A stretch of 5,853 nt of DNA from an uncultured bacterium (GTDB lineage Bacteria; Cloacimonadota; Cloacimonadia; Cloacimonadales; Cloacimonadaceae), in NCBI GenBank assembly GCA_937924555.1, contig CALDSN010000166.1, positions 1 through 5,853 on the forward strand, given 5' to 3'. Position 1 is the first letter of the stretch; every line of letters starts with the position of its first letter. The notes beneath the pieces were generated by a model. That model did not search any database. It saw only the letters and a program-made list of their open reading frames with translations, and was not told the DNA's origin. The translations under genes were made by a program, and so were the position numbers. Positions 1-5,853 of the stretch are shown piece after piece.

Positions 1-47
1 ACGAGATCTGATCGTGACTGGAGTTCAGACGTGTGCTCTTCCGATCT
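1..47. other. Illumina TruSeq P7-side adapter with index (library artefact)
   Basis: These bases are not genomic. Positions 14-47 read as the reverse complement of the TruSeq indexed adapter and end in the universal GCTCTTCCGATCT (35-47). The stretch ACGAGAT (1-7) is the end of the P7 flow-cell sequence. Between them the hexamer CTGATC (8-13) is the reverse complement of GATCAG, which is TruSeq LT index 9. The insert starts at 48. Any reading frame that begins at the GTG at 33 is initiated inside adapter. Confidence 0.97.
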
Positions 48-1196
48 ATGTGTCCTCATTGGCATAGAGAGAAGCAGTGTTGTCTGCTTTGGGAGGATTA
101 CATAGATAGAAATAAACTATGTTTCGCTTATGGATGCCATCATTGGCTGCTGCGTGGTTGTATCCCTTATCTCCTTGCCCTGATTATCATGTTGTTGGGG
201 TTAAACTCCTGTTATTACTCCTCTGAGCCATATTCTCCTCCCCCGGAACCATGGCTTTGCAGCATCAATGCCGATGGCACAGGATTCCGAAAGATAATGA
301 AGGCACCCTTTAATACCCCCGGACTGGTTGATATCTACATGACCAAAGACAACAAAATCATCTTCTATGGAGATAAGCTGTGGATATCGGATACGGATGG
401 GATTGAACTGATTCAAATAGTACCTGATAGTCTAATTATGGACAACCATCCGAGGATATCAGAGTCATTTCGTGAGAATAAACTCTTCTTTGCAGCAAAT
501 GGGAGTATTTATCAACTAACTATTCCTATGTTTGAGCTAACTAAAATCGCGAGTACTGTTGGGGGTAAAATGATGAATCCTGTATTGTCAGTCGACGATA
601 AGGCTCTGGCATTTGTAACCCATCGCCAGATTCTGGGAGATAGAGATTATGCCATGACAGTAAGTTATCTATCTCTTGGGAATGAGGCTGTTTACAATCT
701 TCCATCACTTGGGCAATACTGTCACAATGTTGCTTTCAGGTCGGCTGACAATAGATTGTATTATAATGATTTGTACGAGTTGAAGTCAAGCAATAAGTCA
801 GGAGATAATATCCAAGTGATAGGGAGTTATCCTTCAAATACTTCATCTCTCTTTGGTTTGACCTACAGCGAACATTACATGCTAGTGCAGGGGCAAAAAT
901 TGCGGATAATTGACTTGTTCAATAATGCTGTTGAAGAGATATCGTGTCTAGCAAAAGACAACCTTGATTTCATATGCAGCATAGTTAAAACTGAGGACTT
1001 CCTTTACTATATCGACCTTAACAAGAAGCTCATGAAATACGACATGAACGCAAAAACTTCCATGGCAATACCAATTGATTACTCGAAGGTTGTGTTCGGT
1101 AACAATACATTAATCACTTCCACCTGGGATGGCTCTACTATATACATGATTTGTAGTATTGGAGCAGGTGAGAAGAACAGTAAGTGGGGGTTATGA
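48..1196 (+). CDS. Predicted lipoprotein, PD40/TolB-like propeller family, copy 1 (5' end uncertain)
   Basis: No characterised gene is recognised. The frame is open from the adapter junction to TGA 1194-1196. A hydrophobic stretch (LLALIIMLLG) is followed by the lipobox LNSC, with Cys encoded at 210-212, so the mature protein is probably a lipid-anchored exported protein. A Pro/Tyr-rich linker (SEPYSPPPEP) follows, then a motif INADGTG and alternating beta-strand-like segments such as KLFFAANGSIYQL and STWDGSTIY. These resemble TolB/PD40 propeller blades and suggest an extracytoplasmic binding or scaffolding role, not an enzyme. The start is unresolved. The ATG at 48 is the first base triplet after the adapter and would give a His/Cys-rich leader of about 37 residues, unlike a signal peptide. 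The position equivalent to the start of copy 2 is CGT (153-155), and the in-frame ATG at 189 falls inside the hydrophobic core. The gene may be 5'-truncated, frameshifted upstream of 170, or chimeric. Hand counts of rows in the part after 400 give about 33-42% G+C, lower than glgP. The stop overlaps the next reading frame by 4 bases. Confidence 0.7.
   Translation: MCPHWHREKQCCLLWEDYIDRNKLCFAYGCHHWLLRGCIPYLLALIIMLLGLNSCYYSSEPYSPPPEPWLCSINADGTGFRKIMKAPFNTPGLVDIYMTKDNKIIFYGDKLWISDTDGIELIQIVPDSLIMDNHPRISESFRENKLFFAANGSIYQLTIPMFELTKIASTVGGKMMNPVLSVDDKALAFVTHRQILGDRDYAMTVSYLSLGNEAVYNLPSLGQYCHNVAFRSADNRLYYNDLYELKSSNKSGDNIQVIGSYPSNTSSLFGLTYSEHYMLVQGQKLRIIDLFNNAVEEISCLAKDNLDFICSIVKTEDFLYYIDLNKKLMKYDMNAKTSMAIPIDYSKVVFGNNTLITSTWDGSTIYMICSIGAGEKNSKWGL
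202..399 (+). repeat. 198-bp perfect direct repeat, unit 1 (in lipoprotein copy 1)
   Basis: Every base from 202 to 399 matches 1411 to 1608 at a constant offset of 1209. Upstream, 167-201 matches with only four differences (172, 185, 191, 201). Downstream the match stops sharply at 400, within the codon after GGATACGGAT. The block encodes the lipobox Cys, the Pro-rich linker and about 60 residues of the mature protein. Identity includes all third codon positions, which implies recent duplication or gene conversion, or a mis-assembly. Confidence 0.97.
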
Positions 1197-1354
1197 AGCA
1201 CACATTGACATTGTTTTTCTGTTCATTTCTATTCCTTGCATTTATCAATGATTCATTATACTGCAATGCAATGTACGGTGAAATAAGTTCTTCATGTCCC
1301 CTCCCGGGGGACGGCAGTAAAGTGTATTTCTATGCTGAGTTGTGCGAAAGGTAG
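1193..1354 (+). pseudogene. 53-codon remnant: signal peptide fused to the C-terminal tail of the lipoprotein family
   Basis: An intact short frame runs from ATG 1193 to TAG 1352-1354. Its ATG overlaps the TGA of copy 1 (ATGA at 1193-1196), an arrangement typical of translational coupling. The first 26 residues look like a Sec signal peptide: MKHT, then a hydrophobic core LFFCSFLFLAF, then a possible cleavage site after CNA. The last residues, DGSKVYFYAELCER, match the tail of copy 2, DGSKVYFDAEICER, and the DNA matches too, including TGCGAAAGGTAGG at both stops. About 300 residues of propeller are missing between the two parts. The simplest reading is an internal deletion of a third tandem copy that happened to keep the frame. 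It could still be translated as a tiny secreted peptide, but no strong ribosome binding site is seen (only a G-run at 1186-1190). Confidence 0.6.
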
Positions 1355-1361
1355 GGCTATC

Positions 1362-2402
1362 ATGAAAGCAATCTGTTATCCCCTTGCCCTGATAATCATC
1401 TTGTTGGGGCTAAACTCCTGTTATTACTCCTCTGAGCCATATTCTCCTCCCCCGGAACCATGGCTTTGCAGCATCAATGCCGATGGCACAGGATTCCGAA
1501 AGATAATGAAGGCACCCTTTAATACCCCCGGACTGGTTGATATCTACATGACCAAAGACAACAAAATCATCTTCTATGGAGATAAGCTGTGGATATCGGA
1601 TACGGATGTGATAAACCCGGTGCAGATAACCCCGGATAACCTTACCCTAACCGATCTACCTCCAAGGATATCTCAAACACCAGATGGCAGCAAGCTCTTT
1701 TTTGCTGCCGATAAGAACATCTACCAGCTAAGCTATCCGGATTACCAGCTTACCCAATTGACCAACCAAACCACCAGATGGCTGCGAAACCCGATTGTAT
1801 CCGATTTGGGTAACTACATCACTTACACTTCAAATGGTTATGGGTATCCAGCAAAAGAGACAGAATATCTATATTGTATGGACATTCTTACCGGTACGGC
1901 AAACATACTTCCCACTCAGGAAAGCATAATACCTAATGGGCTGTACAATGAAGCTGACAAGTTTGTAATTTACGAGGGTGATGGCTTAAAAAGGATGAAA
2001 ATTGATGGCACAGATGTTGCCTTAATAGAATATGGAGGTGGGAGTGGATTTAGTAACACCATATTCTCACTCTCCCACGATAAAAGATTCGTTGTGAGGG
2101 ATGGAGCCTATCTTTCGCAAAATAACTCAATAAATGTAAACGACTTGATTACCGGGTCTAAGCAAGTGATTCCTGCGGCTAATGGTCCCGGCATATATGC
2201 TTTAGGTAAACTTAGCAGGACTGCTAATCACTTATTCTACGTTAAACCAGATAACACTTTATGCGTATATAATCTCGATACTTCCACAAACACAGTTTTG
2301 TTTACAAGCACAAGTTCCCGGAGCATATATCGGTTCAACACGGTAGCCCCTTCCTGGGATGGCAGCAAAGTCTATTTTGATGCCGAGATATGCGAAAGGT
2401 AG
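1362..2402 (+). CDS. Predicted lipoprotein, PD40/TolB-like propeller family, copy 2
   Basis: This is a 346-aa protein with no recognised specific name. The start is placed at ATG 1362 rather than the in-frame ATG at 1332, because 1362 gives a clean lipoprotein signal peptide (MKA, then hydrophobic LALIIILLG, lipobox LNSC with Cys20). It also has AGGG five bases upstream (1353-1356) and avoids overlapping the preceding frame. After Cys20 come a Pro-rich linker and, at residues 101-123, a PD40-like blade (PRISQTPDGSKLFF). Further strand-like repeats follow (LYCMDILTG, LKRMKIDGT, LCVYNLDTST), ending with SWDGSKVYF at 331-339 and the tail CER. These features fit a TolB/DPP-IV-type beta-propeller exported to the envelope; the ligand is unknown. 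Residues 17-82 are encoded by DNA identical to copy 1. The rest is homologous but clearly divergent. The gene sits 7 bp after the remnant frame and 251 bp before glgP. Confidence 0.85.
   Translation: MKAICYPLALIIILLGLNSCYYSSEPYSPPPEPWLCSINADGTGFRKIMKAPFNTPGLVDIYMTKDNKIIFYGDKLWISDTDVINPVQITPDNLTLTDLPPRISQTPDGSKLFFAADKNIYQLSYPDYQLTQLTNQTTRWLRNPIVSDLGNYITYTSNGYGYPAKETEYLYCMDILTGTANILPTQESIIPNGLYNEADKFVIYEGDGLKRMKIDGTDVALIEYGGGSGFSNTIFSLSHDKRFVVRDGAYLSQNNSINVNDLITGSKQVIPAANGPGIYALGKLSRTANHLFYVKPDNTLCVYNLDTSTNTVLFTSTSSRSIYRFNTVAPSWDGSKVYFDAEICER
1411..1608 (+). repeat. 198-bp perfect direct repeat, unit 2 (in lipoprotein copy 2)
   Basis: This is the second copy of the block at 202-399, base for base identical. 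The sequence after it (from 1609) diverges at once into a homologous but different propeller. Centre-to-centre distance is 1209 bp, about one lipoprotein gene plus the remnant, as expected for a tandem array unit. Confidence 0.97.
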
Positions 2403-2470
2403 GCCGATAAAGCAAGCTGCATCCCTGCTAGCCTCATCGAAGCTATATGCTAAAAACGCCAGTTCATAAC

Positions 2471-2538
2471 CTCATCAATCCGAGGTGATTCCCTCATCCC
2501 ACCCGGGAGTCACCCGGGAGTCACGAGGGAATGATGAG
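2471..2538. repeat. Intergenic inverted-repeat element with internal tandem 11-mers
   Basis: The outer arms are CTCATC (2471-2476) plus ATTCCCTC (2488-2495) on the left, and GAGGGAAT plus GATGAG (2525-2538) on the right, with an 11-base bulge in the left arm. The interior carries two exact tandem copies of ACCCGGGAGTC (2501-2511 and 2512-2522). The two CCCGGG cores (2502-2507, 2513-2518) can also pair with each other across a 5-base loop. No T-run follows, so it is not a standard intrinsic terminator. It might be a dispersed intergenic repeat, a protein-binding site, or a structured end to the lipoprotein transcript. Confidence 0.7.
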
Positions 2539-2640
2539 TCGCAGAAGTTAGGGCGGGGTAGTTGGGGGCATACGCAGTTAGATTTCGCTTGACAATAACA
2601 GGGCATTATCGGCAGTGAGGGGAGTGCAGAAAGCGCACAT

Positions 2641-2646
2641 AAGGAA
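2641..2646 (+). promoter_or_regulatory. Ribosome binding site of glgP
   Basis: AAGGAA at 2641-2646 lies 7-8 bases before ATG 2654, near-ideal Shine-Dalgarno spacing. It supports this ATG as the start and gives a protein of normal family length. Confidence 0.8.
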
Positions 2647-2653
2647 CAGGTAA

Positions 2654-5155
2654 ATGAAAGAAGGATTCATCCCCAAGAACGATTTCCAATCCATCTTCTT
2701 CTCTGATAGAGCAGAAGAGTGCAGTAACGAGATAAAATCCCTATTCTTGAACCATTTGGAATACTCTTTGATAAAGGACACCACCACGGTTATGCCCTGG
2801 GATGTGTATTATGCCCTTGCCCTAAGCCTGCGGGACAGGCTTATCGAGCGTTGGCTGCGCACCCAATATGACTATCGCAAGCAGGACGTTAAAAAGGTAT
2901 ATTACCTTTCGATGGAGTTCCTGATAGGCAGGTTATTGGGTAACAGCCTGATAAATCTGGATGTGTATAACGAAAGCTATGACATGCTGAAGGAGATGGG
3001 CTTTGCCCTGGAGGACATAGCGGAGCTGGAGCCGGATATGGGCTTGGGCAATGGAGGTTTGGGGCGTTTGGCGGCTTGTTTCATGGATTCGCTTGCCACG
3101 CAAGCTTTCCCCGCCTATGGATATGGTATCCGCTATGAATTTGGCATCTTCAAGCAGCTTATTGTGCAGGGCTATCAGGTGGAAGAACCTGACCACTGGC
3201 GAAAGAATGGCTGTCCCTGGGAGATAAAACGCCCGGAGATAAGCTATCGGGTACGCTTTGGGGGCAGAGTGCTAAGCGATGAGCAGCCGGATGGCAGGGT
3301 GCTGCACCGTTGGGTGGATACAGAGGATGTGATGGCAGTTGCCTGGGATATCCCCGTGCCCGGCTACAAGGTGGATAATGTGAACAACCTGCGTTTGTGG
3401 CAGGCAACGGCAACGGATGAATTTGATTTTGACTATTTCAATAGCGGCGACTATGTGAAAGCCGTGGAGAAAAAGAACATCTCCGAGAACATCAGCAAGG
3501 TGCTGTACCCCAACGACAACGTGCATTTGGGCAGGGTGCTGCGCCTGAAGCAAGAATACTTCTTTGTCTCCAGCACATTACAGGACATCTTTGCCCAGTG
3601 GAAGCAGGATCACAGCGACTTTTCCGAACTGCCGGACAAGGTTGCCATCCAGCTTAATGACACGCATCCGGCGATTGCCATTCCGGAGATGCTGCGCATC
3701 CTGATAGATGAAGAGCGTCTGAGCTTTGAGACGGCCTGGGACATCACCCGGAAGTGTTTCAGCTACACCAACCATACGGTGCTGCCCGAAGCCTTGGAGA
3801 AATGGAGCGTGAGCTTGTTTGAAGAGCTGCTTCCGCGGCATCTGATGCTGATATATCAGATTAACAATGTGGTGTTGGCAGAGGTTAGCCGCCTATATCC
3901 CGGCAACATAATAAAGATGCGTAATGCCAGCATCATCGAAGAATCGCGGGATAAAGCGCTGCGTATGGCGCAGCTTGCCATCCACGGTTCGCATACGGTG
4001 AACGGAGTGGCTGCTCTGCACACGCAGATTATAAAGGAAAGGATATTCCCCGACCTGTACGAAATGAACCCGGAGAAGTTCCAGAACAAGACCAATGGGA
4101 TAACGCCACGCTTGTGGCTGCACACCTGCAATCCGCTATTGGCAAGCCTGATATCGGAGCACATCGGCAATGCCTGGGTGAGCAATCTGGAATACATCAA
4201 GGGGATAGAGAATTACATTGATGATGCCAACTTCCGTGCCTCATTCTTCGAGATTAAAGCAATCAACAAGAAAGCACTCAGCAAGCGAATATATCGTGAG
4301 ACGGGAATCCGCACCCGGGTGGATAGCATCTTTGATGTGCAGATAAAGCGTTTGCACGAGTATAAACGGCAATTGCTTAATGTGTTGGGGACAATTGCCC
4401 GCTATTATCGCATCAAGGATAACCCCAGTGCCTTCTTTGTGCCGCGCACCGTAATCTTTGCCGGTAAGGCTGCCCCGGGATATTTCCTGGCAAAACGGCT
4501 GATTAAGCTGATAAACAACTTGGGGGAAGTGGTGAATAAAGACCCCGATATGCGCGACCGCCTGAAGGTGGTGTTTTTGCCCAACTACACGGTGTCTCTG
4601 GCGGAGAAGATAATCCCCGCAGCAGACCTTTCCGAGCAGATATCCACCGCAGGATACGAGGCAAGCGGAACGGGGAACATGAAGTTTGCCCTGAACGGAG
4701 CTTTGACCCTGGGGACGATGGACGGGGCAAATGTGGAAATGGCAGAGGAGATTGGGGTGGAGAATATGTTCATCTTTGGGATGAACGCCACAGAAGTGCA
4801 GGAGCTGAAAAGCCGGGGCTATAACCCCAGAGAGTATTATGACAGGGACCCGGAGCTTAAACGGGTGATGGACTCTCTGATAGACGGAAGCTTTGATGAT
4901 GGGGAACGGGATGTGTTTCTGCCAATCTGGAATACCCTGATGGAGGATGGAGATATATACTGCCACCTGGCGGATTTCCGTGCCTTCCTTGATGCGTCGA
5001 TAAAGGTGGACGAGCTGTATATCCAGCGGGATGAATGGGTTAAGAAAGCGATAATCAACATTGCCCGCATGGGTAAGTTCTCCAGTGACCGCGCCATATC
5101 TGAGTATGCACGGGACATCTGGAATATAAAACCCTTGCAACTGGATTTCCATTGA
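2654..5155 (+). CDS. glgP: Glycogen/starch/maltodextrin phosphorylase
   Basis: This 833-aa GT35-family enzyme removes terminal alpha-1,4-linked glucose from glycogen or maltodextrin with inorganic phosphate, giving glucose-1-phosphate in the cytoplasm. It is complete: rabbit muscle enzyme is about 842 residues and E. coli GlgP about 815. Landmarks in order are YYLSMEF (83-89), the glycine loop GLGNGGLGR (130-138), QLNDTHPAIAIPE, NHT with His374, KTNGITPRLW, and IKRLHEYKRQ with Arg566 and Lys571. The PLP-binding signature EASGTGNMKFALN contains the Schiff-base Lys677. These residues match rabbit His377, Arg569, Lys574 and Lys680 at a constant offset of three, so catalysis should be intact. Glycogen versus maltodextrin preference cannot be decided from sequence. 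The upstream gene is 251 bp away with a repeat between, so glgP probably heads its own transcript. The next gene follows after one base and is probably cotranscribed. Sampled rows give about 43-60% G+C, above the lipoprotein genes. Confidence 0.97.
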   Translation: MKEGFIPKNDFQSIFFSDRAEECSNEIKSLFLNHLEYSLIKDTTTVMPWDVYYALALSLRDRLIERWLRTQYDYRKQDVKKVYYLSMEFLIGRLLGNSLINLDVYNESYDMLKEMGFALEDIAELEPDMGLGNGGLGRLAACFMDSLATQAFPAYGYGIRYEFGIFKQLIVQGYQVEEPDHWRKNGCPWEIKRPEISYRVRFGGRVLSDEQPDGRVLHRWVDTEDVMAVAWDIPVPGYKVDNVNNLRLWQATATDEFDFDYFNSGDYVKAVEKKNISENISKVLYPNDNVHLGRVLRLKQEYFFVSSTLQDIFAQWKQDHSDFSELPDKVAIQLNDTHPAIAIPEMLRILIDEERLSFETAWDITRKCFSYTNHTVLPEALEKWSVSLFEELLPRHLMLIYQINNVVLAEVSRLYPGNIIKMRNASIIEESRDKALRMAQLAIHGSHTVNGVAALHTQIIKERIFPDLYEMNPEKFQNKTNGITPRLWLHTCNPLLASLISEHIGNAWVSNLEYIKGIENYIDDANFRASFFEIKAINKKALSKRIYRETGIRTRVDSIFDVQIKRLHEYKRQLLNVLGTIARYYRIKDNPSAFFVPRTVIFAGKAAPGYFLAKRLIKLINNLGEVVNKDPDMRDRLKVVFLPNYTVSLAEKIIPAADLSEQISTAGYEASGTGNMKFALNGALTLGTMDGANVEMAEEIGVENMFIFGMNATEVQELKSRGYNPREYYDRDPELKRVMDSLIDGSFDDGERDVFLPIWNTLMEDGDIYCHLADFRAFLDASIKVDELYIQRDEWVKKAIINIARMGKFSSDRAISEYARDIWNIKPLQLDFH

Positions 5156-5156
5156 G

Positions 5157-5805
5157 ATGAAACCACTTTCCCGCATTGCTGTGTTGCTAAGCCTGCTTAT
5201 CAGTATAGCATGGCTGGATGCGGAGGTGGTGATAAACGAAGTGTATTATGACCACCCGGGTTCGGATACGGGGTATGAGTGGATAGAGCTGTATAACAAT
5301 GGCACGGGAAATGAACAGCTTGAAGGTGCCACACTCAAATCTGCCGGAGCAACTTGGAGCATAACTTACACCTTTCCTGCCTTTGTGCTGCGTCCCGGCA
5401 GATACCTGCTGATAGGCGAAGAGCAGGTGCCTAATGCACAGCTTTATGCAGTATTGGACTTTGAGAATGGGGATACTGGCACAGATGGAATTCGCTATGT
5501 AAGCCCGGATGGCACATACACGGATACGGTGCTGTATTGCTCGCCAAATGACCATGCATTGACCGGGGATACGGGGATTGCGGCAACGCACTTTGCCCCG
5601 GATGTGGCAGCGGGAAGTTCGCTGGCAAGGATATTGAACGGAGAGGATACGGATGACTGTGCGGCGGACTTTATTGCCGAGACCCAGCCCAGCCCCGGAA
5701 CAGCTAATCCTGTACGCTGCGATTATGCATTGTTGCATCCAACACTTATCTGGGATGCGGGAACTGCGGAACTGCAACTGTATGTAAAAAACAACAGCTC
5801 TATCC
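5157..5805 (+). CDS. Secreted lamin-tail-domain (LTD) protein, 3'-truncated
   Basis: Only the first 216 residues are present; the gene runs off the insert at 5805. A Sec signal peptide (MKPLSRIA, hydrophobic LLSLLISIAWL, likely cleavage after DA at about residue 22) leads straight into an LTD fold. The entry motif is VVINEVYYDHPGSDTGYEW, a middle strand is RPGRYLLIG, and the closing motif is SLARILNGEDTDD followed by DFIAETQPSPGTANP at about 170-185. A second domain begins after that (LHPTLIWDAGTAELQLYVKN), Ig/CARDB-like at best. LTD domains are common in large bacterial surface or secreted proteins, so the full protein is probably much longer; its function is unknown. The start ATG lies one base after the glgP TGA, with only a weak ribosome binding site, so translation is likely coupled. 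A naive translation continues through QIGRASCRERV to a TAG at 5838-5840, but that tail is adapter. Confidence 0.88.
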
Positions 5806-5853
5806 AGATCGGAAGAGCGTCGTGTAGGGAAAGAGTGTAGATCTCGGTGGTCG
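5806..5853. other. Illumina TruSeq P5-side universal adapter (library artefact)
   Basis: The sequence starts AGATCGGAAGAGCGTCGTGT and continues through the reverse complement of the TruSeq universal adapter towards the P5 flow-cell sequence, ending at TCTCGGTGGTCG. It is not genomic. The first A may be either insert or the A-tail base. It supplies the false stop codon of the last reading frame. Confidence 0.98.

Noticed and set aside
1332..1361. Upstream ATG 1332 as the start of lipoprotein copy 2
   Set aside because: It would overlap the remnant frame by 23 bases, put ten extra residues before the signal peptide and lacks a ribosome binding site; ATG 1362 fits better.
2471..2538. CRISPR array
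   Set aside because: The two 11-bp units are directly adjacent with no spacers and are far too short for CRISPR repeats.
2551..2568. G-quadruplex in the G-rich stretch before glgP
   Set aside because: Only three close G-runs are present (2551-2553, 2555-2558, 2564-2568). The next is about 50 bases away, so the usual four-run pattern is not met.
2589..2617. TTGACA at 2589-2594 as the -35 box of a glgP promoter
   Set aside because: The hexamer is perfect, but at 16-18 bp spacing there is no -10-like sequence (2612-2617 is GCAGTG). The nearest candidate, CATTAT at 2604, is only 9 bases away.
4241..5176. 311-codon open frame on the minus strand opposite glgP
   Set aside because: It lies wholly over conserved phosphorylase codons, including the PLP-lysine region, shows no recognisable family and is best explained as an antisense shadow.
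5187..5777. 196-codon open frame on the minus strand opposite the LTD gene
   Set aside because: The + strand frame has a signal peptide and clear LTD motifs. The minus frame is Cys/Arg/Ile-rich with no coherent domain.

Overview
The window is a 5.76-kb bacterial insert (48-5805) flanked on both sides by untrimmed Illumina TruSeq adapter (1-47 and 5806-5853). Both ends are therefore sequencing-library boundaries, not biology, and the first and last genes cannot be trusted to their outer ends. All credible genes are on the + strand. The gene set is a glycogen phosphorylase, a secreted lamin-tail-domain protein, and lipoproteins with a TolB/PD40-like propeller flavour. This would fit a Gram-negative-type bacterium of the FCB/Cloacimonadota kind, but that placement is an impression from protein style and was not tested by search.

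Left part (48-2402): a tandem family of predicted lipoproteins. Copy 1 (48-1196) and copy 2 (1362-2402) share a perfectly identical 198-bp block (202-399 = 1411-1608). It covers the end of the signal peptide, the lipobox Cys, a Pro-rich linker and the first part of the mature protein. After the block the two proteins diverge abruptly, although they are still recognisably homologous. Between them lies a 53-codon reading frame (1193-1354). It overlaps the stop of copy 1 by ATGA and joins a signal peptide directly to the C-terminal tail of the same family, so it looks like an internally deleted third member.

Middle (2403-2653): a 251-bp gap. It begins with sequence resembling the stop/start junction inside the array, and it contains a compact repeat/hairpin element (2471-2538) with two tandem 11-bp units. 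A clear ribosome binding site for the next gene lies at its right edge.

Right part (2654-5805): a complete 833-aa glycogen/starch phosphorylase (glgP) with all diagnostic catalytic residues. One base later comes a secreted protein with an N-terminal lamin-tail domain that runs off the contig. Its last 11 predicted residues in a naive translation are adapter. I see no CRISPR array, tRNA, rRNA, transposase or defence system. The most interesting biology is the mosaic lipoprotein array; the most important practical point is the adapter contamination.
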